Positions 1 to 11,200 of a DNA stretch of 64,000 nt are shown here, in pieces. A program made the translations under genes and the position numbers. The stretch is taken from positions 993,447 to 1,057,446 of the forward strand of contig OY365808.1 of the NCBI GenBank assembly GCA_959347315.1, read 5' to 3'. The DNA comes from Bimastos eiseni. Its lineage: Eukaryota; Annelida; Clitellata; Crassiclitellata; Lumbricidae. The notes under the pieces are model-generated. The model was not told the DNA's origin. It worked only from the letters and a program-made list of their open reading frames with translations, and searched no databases. Within the stretch, counting starts at the first letter, position 1. Each line of letters opens with the position of its first letter.

Positions 1-348
1 CTAAACAATCATGACAAATTGAAAAGAGATCACGTAAATAAATGACTATTTGAATTTTCTCTGCTTGGAGCATGCAAACCATAAATCAGTTCAATTATTT
101 TGATGGGTTAGTTGCTATTTTACGACACTGTGCCATCACAAGAATTGTAATTGTAATAACAACCTTATTGTTGAGCACCGTCAGTAGCAAGTTACTTCTA
201 GTGTGCTTTGCACGACAGTTGACTAGGAACAGATGACTAGCTTTGCCATCCGCAATTGCCATTCATGGAACTGACCCAGCTAGGACATCAGGATGGGGCA
301 ATTGCTGTACTATAACGACAAAATTGTCTTATCAAGTTGGTCGTAGTT

Positions 349-445
349 TAATCACTTTAATGACAAGGTGATATAACTAAGATCCTTGGCGTTGTCCTTC
401 CCACAGATCCATACTTGGGACTGGCACTTCCAGAGTGCAAGCAGT
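349..445 (-). repeat. family A dispersed repeat, reverse copy
   Basis: Diverged reverse copy of the roughly 100-bp family whose clearest member is at 2718-2836. On the minus strand it reads a 'CACTGCTTGCACTCTGG' head, then 'GTGCCAGTCCCAAG', then a 'GACAACGCCA' block. The remaining sequence of 1-541 shows no coding signal. Confidence 0.6.
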
Positions 446-541
446 GGAGGAGCTTTGTTTCAAGGGAGAGTGGGACGTTACTCAAGCTATACGTTTATTG
501 TTTAAGCATCAGTTTATTAACATCTCATGACAAGAATGTAA

Positions 542-1016
542 GGGGCCATCCACATACTACGCACGCAGCGAGGGGGGTTTCAAATTTCGGCCATTTTGCG
601 TAGGGGTGAGTATGGTGGGGAGGGGTCCCGAAAATATGTAAGTACGCAAATATAATTGTCTAATTATGACGTCCACAATACAGAATATGAAAATGAGAAC
701 TGTAAACTCAATGACAGACTATATTCCTACTTAATCAATTTTTGTAGCATTAAAACTTTAAAATGCAAGTGTTGTTAGTGTTTTATTTCTTCATAACAGT
801 TAACAAATTTAAGCTGTTAAATATGATGCTTCACAAAAATGTAAGCCTGTGGTAAAATCAATGTCTTATAGATGTTTTTAGCTATTTAACCTTTGCAATG
901 GGGAGGGGGTAGAGTTCAAATGTACGTACGCATGGGGGAGGGGTCCACGAAATGTACGCGGTGCAACAGGGGAGGGGTCCGGAAAAAAATTTCATACGTA
1001 ATATATGGATGGCCCC
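542..1016. mobile_element. Harbinger-like MITE with TAA target duplication
   Basis: A 475-bp element with terminal inverted repeats beginning GGGGCCATCC. The first 20 bases of the left end and of the reverse-complemented right end agree at 18 positions. It is flanked by TAA at 539-541 and 1017-1019. A 3-bp TAA/TTA duplication is typical of the PIF/Harbinger superfamily, which is the basis of the class call. It has no coding capacity and G-rich subterminal blocks (GGGGAGGGGTCC) containing GTACGTACG words. A second copy, lacking its 3' end, lies at 5450-5839. The family assignment is inference; the ends and duplication are directly visible. Confidence 0.78.
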
Positions 1017-1019
1017 TAA

Positions 1020-1649
1020 AGCATCGTACATTACATTTGCAATTTTCTAGAGTATCACATTTATAGTCACATTTAAACCATAATATAAATAAATGCGTTT
1101 GTAGTTTAAATGGGAATGTATTTTGCTGATCGGTAAAATGGAAAAATGATGATTGATGCTCTATGTGTAAAGAATCTGCACTTATATAGCATGGTTTAAC
1201 TCTACCCCACAGGTGTTCAAAGATAGCGTTCAATTAAGTTGAATATTTTCTTCGCTGTGCAATCGGACTTCGTAATCGTATTCCTGAACTTACAATAACC
1301 ATTAAATCGATGTTAAATGGTCTACATTCTAATCCAGCGTCTCCACAATACAACGTAATACAACTGAGAAATACCATAGCGCATTTAGGAGTTAAGCCTT
1401 GCACGAGAGCATGGTCAGAGAGTAGTGACGCCTAATAAATGCCTATTAATAGCATTATATGATGTCTTTAGTATCAACAATATGCAGCTCTTGAAGTCAT
1501 GTGATAAGACTGAAGAAAGATGAGAATGGTTGACCAATGAATAGTAAGAATAGAAAATAGCCAATAGAACAATAAATGGTTGTTTTAATTTTCTCAAAGC
1601 AGTTAAATTTCTTTAGTGGATTAGTTGCTCACTAAGTCAAAAAAGATAT
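1020..1649. other. non-coding stretch, nothing recognised
   Basis: AT-rich sequence with no convincing exon, RNA gene or element boundary. Confidence 0.5.
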
Positions 1650-1712
1650 TTAGCGTTGTCCTCCTCAGTTATTGTGATTTGGGGCTGGCACTGCGAGGGT
1701 GCAAGTAAAGTA
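1650..1712 (-). repeat. family A dispersed repeat, partial reverse copy
   Basis: Short reverse copy carrying the 'GTGCCAGCCCCAAATC' and 'GAGGACAACGCTAA' blocks of the family described at 2718-2836. A separate family-related motif, a reverse 'AGTGTCGTTAAACTGCAACT', lies at about 1796-1815. Confidence 0.5.
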
Positions 1713-1961
1713 GGAATTTGGTTTCGAGTTGATTACGTGTTCAACAATAATATGATATTTTGTATTAACAGCAATCAATGGCTGGTTGTTTAGTTGCAGT
1801 TTAACGACACTGCAGTGTGATTGCAAAGGTAAAAAGATAAATTATCAAAATGAATTTATTAATTAGAATTTTCCCTCGTTAGAACCCAATGAAACGTCTT
1901 ACGAACCCTTGGTATATATAGAATGGTTAAACTCTTTTTCAAAGGTGTCTAAAGACTGCGC

Positions 1962-2058
1962 AAGTGCTGTAAGATGCCAATCAAATTTCTGTCGACGGCA
2001 ACGGCCTCTGTTGTCAAGAGATGTCGTTAAACCTTGGATCCATCCATCCATCCATCTC
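1962..2058 (+). repeat. family B dispersed repeat
   Basis: A block with the core AATTTCTGTCGACGGCAACG, then GGCCTCTGTTGTCAA, then TGTCGTTAAACC, ending in (ATCC)n. Other copies are at 2295-2378 and 27966-28044 (plus) and 63006-63092 (minus). It shares the TGTCGTTAAAC word with family A, so the two may be parts of one longer element. Confidence 0.7.
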
Positions 2059-2294
2059 GCAATCTCCGAAGTGATGAACTGACAATTACACTCTTGTGAA
2101 GATTTTGTGTTTCGATAAGACAATTACAAAATCCTAAAGATAACAATCGTCTCTCTAATCGTGATCGTAGTAATTGCGGGGCATAACATAGACGCCCCGA
2201 TAGGCTACACTTGAAATAAACACCCCTAAAACGCTTTTTATATTCGCTATATATATATACATGTATAACGGATCCCTAACTGTTAGCTGTAAGT

Positions 2295-2378
2295 CCTGTA
2301 ATATACCAAGCAAATTTCTGTCGACTGCAACGGCCTTTGTTGTCAAAAGCTGTCGTTAAACCCTGGATCCATCCATAG
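2295..2378 (+). repeat. family B dispersed repeat
   Basis: Second plus-strand copy, about 250 bp beyond the first, with the same order of core blocks and a GGATCCATCCAT end. Two same-orientation copies this close suggest local duplication or tandem insertion. Confidence 0.68.
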
Positions 2379-2717
2379 CGTGTCCCTAAGAATGGCGACT
2401 ACTGCAAATTGACGAATAGCCTCATAGATCCAACGTACCTTCTGCAAAGTGCCATTGCAACGATATTCACTGAAATTATAATGACTTATAATCATGGAAA
2501 AGAGTAAATAACCAACTCAATGCTTGTGCTGTTGTTCAGAAAATACAGTTCGAATCATCCATACCCTGGCGGGAATATAAAACAATATGAACCTAGAAGG
2601 TTCCTTTAATGAAGTCTAAGTTGATGGTCGTATCTCCCAAGTCAACCACTAAACTAACCAATTCCTATAATAGCTTCTATGCCTCAAAATAGGCTTAAAA
2701 CATCATAAACAAACACC

Positions 2718-2836
2718 GCCACTGCTTGCACTCTGGCACTGCCAGTCCCAGGTTTGGATAAAGGAGAAGGGCAACGCTAACGATCTACGTTATCCGACTG
2801 TGTCGTTAAGCTGCAACTAGCCAACCATCGAACATC
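2718..2836 (+). repeat. family A dispersed repeat, best copy
   Basis: Reads CACTGCTTGCACTCTGGCA, GTGCCAGTCCCAGG, TTTGGATAAAGGAGAAGGGC, AACGCTAACGATCT, then TGTGTCGTTAAGCTGCAACT. About ten copies occur in the window: minus at 349-445, 1650-1712 and 63098-63208; plus here and at 22236-22318, 25250-25370, 52668-52770, 61566-61640, 61970-62048 and 62080-62172. The 'GCCAGTCCCAAGCCTGGATAAA' type of block resembles 3' ends described for RTE-type LINEs and the SINEs they mobilise. That link is inference from memory. Confidence 0.72.
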
Positions 2837-2839
2837 ATG

Positions 2840-4365
2840 AAAAATCTAAATGGAGCTCACGTCAAAGATGACCTTTGAGAGATGATTGTTTGAATCGGTC
2901 GATTTGCTTTGCATTTTTCCGCCTGTCGAATCATATGACCTCGATTTGGAATTCATTCGTTTGAAGTTGATCGACCCATACCATTTTTACAGCAGTCCCT
3001 GGCATAATTAACTGTCCAAGGCTTATCAGAAGACGTCCAGGAATAGAGTTCTAAGCGATTACGTTCAATGCTTGTCTCGTTTAAACCTGATATCTTTGGT
3101 GAATTGCGAAGAAATGAATCGAGTAAAAAATTGAAGAGCTTCATTCAATTCTTGTCCTGATGAATAAATGTCTCTTCAATCTGTTGCCCTTTTTTTACTT
3201 ATTTGTCTGTCTGCCTCTCCGTATGCCTCACTACGTGTATGTTCGTCTGCGTGTCTGTCTACTTGTAGGTGCTTCTGTTTGGCTGCGTGTCTATGTGAAC
3301 AATATTATTATAGCTTTACTATTAAATACGAGACAATACTGTACTAATTATGTCATGTACATTCTGCCTTGTATGACGCATGTCATCCTTGTCATGGATG
3401 CGTCGTTAAACACCCTTATTACACACACGCGCTGTGTATAATAGAACATCATCATCGATACAATCCGTCTGCCAGAACGTCGACGAAGATTTATCAAAGA
3501 ATACATTGAACTAATTCTGCTCGAGGTGTCCAAACTTGACCGCTTGCGTCAATTGACTCTGTGTGAATGTCCGTGTTTCTGTCTGTGTGTCTGCTTGTTT
3601 GTTTATCTGTCTGTCTGTCTATCTGTCCGTTCAACTGGCTGTTGTCTATCCGCTCTTACTCATTTGCCAGTGGAAAGGGGAAAAAGAGAGAGAGAAGTGT
3701 CAGAGGTGGATTTCGTCATGGGCAGGTGGATGATTGGATGGATCAAGGTAGTCATACTGGAGTAGTTTAGTAGGTGCCTCGGGCGAGATTTCAATTGAAA
3801 CGGAAACTCAATAATTGGTGACAGAAGACAAATTGGTGCCGAGGATAGCAAGTGAGCGACGCTATTGGCGAAGGAACCGAGGGTGTTCATTAATCCGAAA
3901 GGCAGATCGGTCTGAAGCCGTGGTGAGGGGGAAAGCGGTTCGTTTGGACAGCTTCAGATGAGCAGTGATTAGGAGAAATTGGAAGTGATGGTGAGGTAAG
4001 GTGTGATTTAGTTACTGCGCAGTGACCTATATGGGCAATCCGTCTGTCGCCAAAAAGCTGCGCAGTTTTAGAGTCGCACTTCAGAAGATTTGTGTGTGCT
4101 ATAACAATTGCGAAGGGTAGTTTTAATATTGCGTGCATTAAGAGTTGGTTTTCAGTAGGGCCTTACGATTTATAGGAGCAGTTTACTATTACGAGTATTC
4201 ATAGTAGTTTTACACTTATAAGTACTAAGAGTGGTTTTACTATTACGAGTATCAGCACTAGTCTTTCCATCACAAGTATCAATAATAGTTTTACTCTTGC
4301 GATTATAAAGAGTATTTTTACTTTCGCCATTTAGCGCACTGACAGATACAGCAGAGTCAAGCAGA
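2840..4365. other. non-coding stretch
   Basis: No exon or element boundary recognised. Contains a short (TCTG)n-rich patch near 3585-3635. Small open frames here lack any recognisable domain. Confidence 0.45.
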
Positions 4366-4385
4366 TAGATAGAGAGAGAGAGAGA

Positions 4386-4423
<38 letters not shown>

Positions 4424-4439
4424 GAGAGAGAGACAGAGT

Positions 4440-4470
<31 letters not shown>

Positions 4471-4475
4471 TGTGA
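4366..4475. repeat. (GA)n microsatellite
   Basis: Interrupted (GA)n/(GACA)n simple repeat on the plus strand. Long Ser/Leu or Cys/Leu open frames on the opposite strand are artefacts of this composition. Confidence 0.9.
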
Positions 4476-5275
4476 GAGACAAAGAGACAAACATGAGCAT
4501 CAACGGCCAGACAGATGGACATGGACTTTCAGAAGAGAGGACCGTATCAAGGTTATATAGAAGATCACAATTGCACACGAACGTACATTTGAGTAAGCAT
4601 ACAGCCAGAAGGAAACATACAACGAGACGACATAGCGAGTCAAACAGACGAACAAACAAACTGACAACAAGAGAAACGTAAAAACAGGAAGATGAATAAT
4701 AAACGAGAATTCTTAGAAATGAAGAAAAATTTTCGTTTTTTGTAATGTCAGCCTATAAATGTCAAAAGTGGCGCCTCATAAATGTCAGGAACCACAGCAA
4801 GTAAAAGGAGTCAGGCAGACACATAGAAAAACGTGCAGACAGACTTACAGAAGGATGTATGGACAGACACGTTTGCAGACAGACAGCGACAACTAATTAT
4901 GTAAAGAGTAGTTATTCAATTTGAGCGAGCGTCCCTAGTCTGCTTTTCTTCTCATTAACAAGGGAAATGATGAGCCCGTAATTGACAGACAGACAGACAG
5001 GTTGAAACACATAAGTAGAGAGACTTAATAGACGACCAGACAAACAGATAGAGAAACGCAGTGGCATGAGGACACATACATAAAGAAGAGAGGGATGGAG
5101 ACAGTGAACAAGACAGACAGATGAAGAAACGGTCAAGAAGAGAGGGACAGTCGTCATTAAATGGATGAAACTAATCAGTCAACTTAATTGGAAGGATTCC
5201 TTCTCCATTTTCTATTCTCCAGATTGAAGTAAGTCTTCCATTTCATCTCCAGGCACTGGGCAAACCCTATAGCAA

Positions 5276-5396
5276 TTGACAGACAGACAGGCAGACAGAC
5301 AGTCAGACAGACAGTCAGACAGACAGTCAGACAGACAGTCAGACAGACAGTCAGACAGACAGTCAGACAGACAGTCAGACAGACAGACAGACAATC
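5276..5396. repeat. 12-bp tandem repeat (GACAGACAGTCA)n
   Basis: Roughly nine to ten copies of GACAGACAGTCA, a higher-order form of the GACA microsatellite. It creates an artificial repetitive open frame on both strands. Confidence 0.9.
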
Positions 5397-5449
5397 AGAC
5401 TATAGTCTGGCAGTGTTTGACAATCTGCATAGCAATGTTTGTGTGTTTG

Positions 5450-5839
5450 GGGGCCATCCACACATTACGTACACAGCGAGAGGGAAGTTTTTTCGGATGT
5501 CGGCGATCTTGCGTTCGGGTGCGTACGATGGGTAGGGGAAAGGAGGTCCCGAAAAGATGTACGTACGCAAATATAATTATCTAATTATGACGTCCACAAT
5601 ACGGAATCTGAAAATCAGAACTGTAAACCCAATCACGGACTATTTTCCGGCTTCTTCAATTTTACGTAGCATTAAAATTTGTCAAAATGCAAAAATATTG
5701 TTAGTGTTTTATTTCTTCATAACAGCTAGCAAATTTAAGCTGTTAAATATGATGCGTAACAAAAGTAGATAGCCTGTGGTCAAACCAATGTAATAGATGT
5801 CTATAGCTATTTAACTTTTGCAATAGGGAGGGGTAGAGT
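5450..5839. mobile_element. Harbinger-like MITE, 3'-truncated copy
   Basis: Collinear with the element at 542-1016 from its left terminus (GGGGCCATCC) through the internal TAATTATGACGTCCACAATA block to the AGGGGTAGAGT block, where homology stops at a 20-bp tandem repeat. The right inverted terminus is absent, so the copy was broken by, or inserted next to, the simple repeat. Confidence 0.75.
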
Positions 5840-5926
5840 CTGCCTGCCTGTCTCTTTGTCTGCCTGCCTGTCTCTTTGTCTGCCTGCCTGTCTCTTTGTC
5901 TGCCTGCCTGTCTCTTTGTCTGCCCA
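5840..5926. repeat. 20-bp tandem repeat, about 4 copies
   Basis: Unit CTGCCTGCCTGTCTCTTTGT repeated about four times. It starts exactly where homology to the MITE at 5450 ends. Confidence 0.88.
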
Positions 5927-6485
5927 TCTCGTCTGCTTGCTTGCCCGTGTACTTGCCTGTCTGCATGAACTTGTTCGTGTCTATGACTACCCGTCTGACC
6001 GAATATCTGCCTGCTTTATCAGTAACACAGATGCATCGCTTCGCACCAAATAGACCTACTATATACCATCCGCTTGTACATCCGTCCGTTCCGGATACCA
6101 TAAGCCTCCATCCCTGGACCTTTTCCCTCTGCTTTGCCCCACAGACCGTTCAACCGTTGCCTGGGAAGCACCGAACTAGACAGGAAATTGATTTTCGTCA
6201 TCATGACATCGACAAAATGGCCGACGGACGCGCAGCGTTGGTTACAAATGACGCCCAATAAAAGCCTCAATCAACTGTAGCGGAAAATTACACTTGGTGT
6301 GATAAGAATTGGAAGCGAACAAGTGGCACGGCTGCGGGTCTTAATTGAGTCCTGACCATTCTTTGGGAGATGTGAATGTCCTGTACCTTGATCTACGTCT
6401 AAGTAAGAGCCAGACATCAACCAGTTCAATCGAGGGACTCAGCGAACTGGAAATGGTTAACTCCGAATTGCTAAAGCGTTGCTTA

Positions 6486-6590
6486 GAGCTGAGCTCAGGG
6501 CATCGGTTTATTCACGAGCACTGCCTCGTGTCAGAGGGGGCGTCCCAAGATGGCCAGCTGAGTTTCAAGTTCGGTTGTCAGGAAGACGAG
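6486..6590 (+). repeat. family J dispersed repeat
   Basis: Contains CGGTTTATTCACGAGCACTG and GGGGGCGTCCCAAGATGG. Related blocks are at 61028-61125 (plus), 15105-15215 and 54150-54250 (minus), with a partial block near 19030-19062. The rest of 5927-7324 has no recognised exon. Confidence 0.55.
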
Positions 6591-6698
6591 AGGGAGAGGG
6601 AGTGACAGATAGAGAGAGACATAGAGAGGAAGAAAGACAGAGACATAGAGAGAGAGAGAGAGACAGACAGACAAACAGAGAGACAGACAGACAGAGAT

Positions 6699-6729
<31 letters not shown>

Positions 6730-6885
6730 ATGAGAAAAAAAAGAGAGAGAGAAAGGGAGGGAGAGAGGGAAAGTGTGTGTGTGTGTGTGAGAGAGAGACC
6801 GAAAGAGACAGAGAGACCGAGAGAGACGGAGACGGAGACAGAGACAGTGACAAAGACAGAAAGACAAAGATAGAGACAGAGTGGG
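6588..6885. repeat. (GA)n/(GACA)n simple-repeat tract
   Basis: About 300 bp of interrupted GA, GACA and GT simple repeats. Low-complexity open frames across it are not genes. Confidence 0.9.
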
Positions 6886-7324
6886 ATATAGATAGAAGAA
6901 AATGATATTTTTTCGTGTTTGTTTAGTCATATGGGGCTAATTGGATTGCTTCTGAGTCGATGTCCTTGAAGGGGTGCTATATAAAACTGTTGTAATAATT
7001 TCATGAAAATACGATTTCAGTCGAATCTGGAATGTAATTCGAGTTTATTAAGAGGCTATTCTAGGCTAGGTTTGTCGCATAGAATGTCTGTTATGCTATG
7101 AGAGATGCTACGTTGTGTAGCGCAAAGTTATACTCTTGTTATGCTATAAGTCTATTGGCTATCATAATACGAATCATGTCCTAACATGCTGGATCATGCA
7201 ATATAACCAGACAATTTTCAAGTCTTACAGAAGAAAATGCTGCGTTCTTAAAATGGAAAACAAATCCTCTTACTACTTAAAAAAAAGTAATTCCTCATCT
7301 CAACTTGCTTGTTATCTTTCTTAG

Positions 7325-7439
7325 GGGAAACTCGGTGAACTGTTGATCTCTCTTTGCTACCAGACGAACGTTAGCGCTCTAACGATTGAAATCTCAGAGG
7401 CAAGAGGATTGAGAGCAATGGATATCAACGGATTCTCAG
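7325..7439 (+). CDS. synaptotagmin-7-like, penultimate coding exon (start of C2B)
   Basis: The exon is bounded by an acceptor (TTTCTTAG at 7317-7324) and a donor (G|GTATAC, GT at 7440-7441). It translates to 38 residues: GKLGELLISLCYQ, then the strand-2 sequence LTIEISEARGLRAMDINGFS. This is the start of a synaptotagmin C2B domain. The Asp of 'AMD' is the first calcium ligand of loop 1. The exon ends in phase 1, and its last G joins AT of the exon at 12457 to make the Asp of SDPYVKVW. Upstream exons (transmembrane segment, linker, C2A) were not found in 1-7324 and are presumably outside the window. Synaptotagmins sense calcium and drive membrane fusion by binding SNAREs and acidic lipids. Confidence 0.9.
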
Positions 7440-7540
7440 GTATACTAAATACACGCATGCACGAATACACACACTCACACATACAGACACAAACACACAC
7501 AACAAGACAGGCAGGCATTAAAACATACACGCATACGCAC

Positions 7541-7541
<1 letters not shown>

Positions 7542-7598
<57 letters not shown>
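7542..7598. repeat. (AAT)19 microsatellite
   Basis: Uninterrupted TAA/AAT repeat in the synaptotagmin intron, immediately 5' of a truncated LINE 3' end. Confidence 0.97.
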
Positions 7599-7599
<1 letters not shown>

Positions 7600-7798
7600 T
7601 TCTCTCATAAGTGGCAACAGACGTGAGACGACCTTTCTTTTTCAGCGCATTTCTGTTTGCATCCAACGCTACAACCTAGTCGCTTTCATGGGCACCTTTC
7701 CGTTGACCACAGAAGACGAGGCCTGACCCTCCGGACAATAAAATCTGTACATTAACAATCTCTAAGTCCCTGGGGGAATGAAGTACCTCAGGGCATAA
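7599..7798 (+). mobile_element. 5'-truncated endonuclease-type LINE (3' end only)
   Basis: Encodes the last residues of an ORF related to the C-terminus of the full-length element downstream: RRETTFLFQRISVCIQRYN, then LVAFMGT, versus TRETNFLFQNLSALIQRFN, then AVAFQGT. A stop at 7724-7726 is followed by a short 3' UTR with AATAAA (7738-7743), then an (AAT)n tail at 7799-7841. It belongs to the same clade but a different subfamily, given the amino-acid divergence and unrelated 3' UTR. (AAT)n lies on both sides. Confidence 0.8.
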
Positions 7799-7841
7799 AA
7801 ATAATAATAATAATAATAAAAATAATAATAATAATAATAAC
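7799..7841. repeat. (AAT)n between two LINEs
   Basis: Interrupted (AAT)n that is both the tail of the truncated LINE at 7599 and the 5' flank of the full-length LINE. Confidence 0.93.
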
Positions 7842-8240
7842 AATGAATGACGTCAGCCGTCGCTGTAGGTGGCAAATTTTAAACGTCCCACTTTTAAATT
7901 AAAAATACTACGGATCGCGTTATCGTCAGCGTTGGATTTTTACATCTTCTAACGGAATTTCGTCTCGTGACCCGATGGATTTTTTCAACTACAGCTGATC
8001 AGCTAAGTCTTCAATAACATTGGGTTTTTAAACTTTATTTTCAACACCAACATTGGCCGCAGTTTTAAATAATTACGCCGATGACCGTGTGCCATGTTTA
8101 AAGACCGACTGCGTCACAGTCGTCAATGGCAATGCAACGTTTATTTTTTAAATGGCGGCGCAACTGTAAACAAACTGAACTGAATCTCTAGAAATCAAAC
8201 CAGAAGATTAAAACAATATCACTGTTTCCCAAATTCTCAA

Positions 8241-11200
8241 ATGAATCAAAATCACAAGTTAACACATCGCACAATCACTAAGGGAACGGATTCACCAACC
8301 CTGATAGGGACATTTGAACTTAAACAGAAGAAGGCACAAGGGACATGCAATGTATGTCATTCAGTTCGCCAACTCCATAACAAGGACGGCATGGTCCACC
8401 AACACGGGCCCAGGGTCAATCCATGTCCGGGTTCGAATAAGCCGCCCTTATCTTCAGGATTCTCTTTGGCACCTTTTGGCTCGGTGACCGTCGCGACAAA
8501 TGCGAATCCCGAACAAATCACGACTGACGAAGAACGGACGACCGATGCCGCCCCTAATTCGGACCCGAGACCTGTCAGGTCAATGCGACACCCTTGCCTC
8601 TCACGAGGTCTTCTCAGGCATTTTCCTAAAGGAGCTAGATCAGGAGCTGGCCGCCTTCTAACCGACATTATGGAGTCCATTTTGGCGGACCCTACGAACC
8701 TCGCAGGATGGCGGCGCCTCCTCGCCTTTGGTGCGGGAACTTTGGAAACTCCTTTGAGGGGCGGCCGACGCCGCAATCTTACGTCCATCGTCAAGAAGCG
8801 CATTGCAGATTTTTATGACGGATGGCTGACTTTGGCCGACACTATCTTCCAACCAGACGCGGACACCCGCGAAGGGCAGAGGCCTACGGGCTCGAATGGA
8901 AGACAGGCACTGGCGGCGGCAGTAGCCGCAAAACTGGAGGATGGAAACATTAGTGCGGCAGCTCGCATACTTTGTTCTGGCGACACCCCAGCGCCGATTA
9001 ATGAAGAGACACTGGAACTTCTATGCCAAAAACATCCTGCCCCGCCGCGTGACCGCCCAGCCATCCTTCGATCGACCTCAAGCGCACCCTTCCAGGCGAC
9101 AGAGCTGGAGATTCGCACAATGATGCGCTCTTTCCCGATGGGGTCGTCCGGCGGCCCTGATGGGCTGCGCCCCCAACACGTGGCGGAACTGATTGGAGAT
9201 CCAGACGCGGGACCTGGGCTGCTGAGAGCGACGACTGCTCTTATCAATCTACTACTGGCCGGCATCTGCCCTCAAGAGGTACGGCCCATCTTAGTCGGAG
9301 GTACTCTTTTCGCCCTCCGTAAAAGCTGTGGTGGTCTAAGACCAATAGCCATTGGATACGTGTGGCGTCGACTCGCATCGAAATGCGCCAACGCATACGC
9401 CGTCCCACGTGTCACGCCGTACCTAACCCCTAAACAACTGGGAGTTGGCGTTGCCGGAGGCTGCGAGGCGGCAACCCATGCCGCTAGACGATTCCTGACC
9501 AGCATGGACACGAATTCAATAATGGTGAAGCTTGACATCTCGAACGCTTTCAATAGCTTGCACCGAGATTTCATGCTCGCATCAGTGGACGAACTCATTC
9601 CTGATTTATCCGCATATTGCCATCTTGCCTACGCCGAGGCGACATCTCTGAAATTCGGGAGATTCACGATACAATCGCAAGAAGGTTCGCAACAGGGCGA
9701 TCCCTTGAAACCTCTCCTTTTCTGCCTACCGCTACAGCCGATCCTTAATCACCTGCTTTCACCATTGGCCTTTGGATACCTCGACGACCTCACCTTGGGC
9801 GGAGATCCTAAGGTGGTGGAGGCGGATGTTAACGAGATCGAAGAGGGATGTCTGCAACTAGGCCTCACGCTCAACCGCAAAAAATGCGAACTCATATCTT
9901 CCGACGCCCATATCAACGACGTTAGTCAAGGCTTCCTAGGACAGTTCGCCCGAGTCAATGCATCATCGGCCGTGCTCCTAGGGGCTCCGCTTTCCACGAC
10001 GGATGCCCTGCTTTCAGCCATCGATACCTGTGTGGCCGACCTCGGAATTGCCCTCGACAGGTTGCAACTAATCGCTAGACAAGACGCTCTACTGATCCTT
10101 AGACATTCGATCGGCTCGCCTAAACTCATGCATTTATTGAGATGCACCCCTTGCCACGACCACCCGCGTCTATGGGCTTACGACGATCTACTGCGAGGAG
10201 GGATCGAGCGAATCTTCAACATTTCGATGACCGATGACCAATGGAGTCAGGCCACTCTCCCGATCAGGATGGGAGGACTGGGAATTAGGAGGGCGTCCTC
10301 GCTGGCACTTCCCGCCTTTTTGGCTTCAGCCGCGGGTACTCTCCAGATCCAGTCCCTCATCTTAGAATCAGCAGCGGTGAAATCGGACTCAGCATGCGAC
10401 TCGGCGATGTCTACCTGGCTTCAACTTACCAAAGCTTCTGCCCCGACGACGCCAGGCCATAAACAAGCCCACTTTGACAGACCGCTGTTAAACGCGGTTC
10501 TGTCTGCACTAGAAGAAAAGCTACAGGATCCCTACGACCAGGCGAGACTAAGGGCCTCGCAGTCACCACACGCCTCGGACTGGCTATACGCTCTCCCGCT
10601 CGTTTCTCGCGATCTCAGACTGGAGGACGATACCGTGAGGGTGGCGGTCGGCCTACGATTAGGGGTGGCCATCTGTGAGCCGCACACCTGCGCATGCGGC
10701 GCCTTCGTCTCAGCCAGAGGCGCACATGGCCTGTCCTGTTCATTGGGTTTTGGCCGTCAAGCAAGACACTGTAATATCAATGACCTTATCCATCGCAGCC
10801 TCAACAGAGCCTGTATTCCAGCAGTCAAGGAACCGTCAGGTCTTTCCAGATTAGATGGAAAGAGACCGGACGGGCAGACCCTGATACCGTGGAGTGGGGG
10901 GCGGACCTTACTTTGGGACGCAACTGTGGTGGACACAGTGGCCGCTTCCTATATCCCCGAAACAGCTTCCACAACTGGAGGAGCGGCGGAGATATCAGCC
11001 ACAAGGAAACACACAAAATATTCTGAGCTGGAGAAGAAATACACTTTTATTCCAATCGCTATAGAAACCTTCGGTCCCCTCAATAGTGAGGGCCTCGCCT
11101 TTCTGTCTGAGACTGGACGCCGACTTTCGACAACTACCCGTGACACCCGAGAGACAAACTTCCTTTTCCAGAACTTGTCGGCATTGATCCAACGTTTCAA

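Noticed and set aside
4170..4660. Ser/Leu/Cys-rich open frames on the minus strand
   Set aside because: They are translations of (GA)n and (GACA)n microsatellites, with no non-repetitive domain.
1..7324. Search for synaptotagmin C2A and transmembrane exons
   Set aside because: No SDPYVK-type C2A sequence or TM-plus-Cys segment was seen in any plus-strand frame, so these exons are taken to lie outside the window.
7343..7726. 127-aa plus-strand open frame combining synaptotagmin-like and LINE-like ends
   Set aside because: It is a chance read-through of a real exon (ending 7439), a donor site, (AAT)n encoding poly-Ile, and a truncated LINE. It is not one protein.
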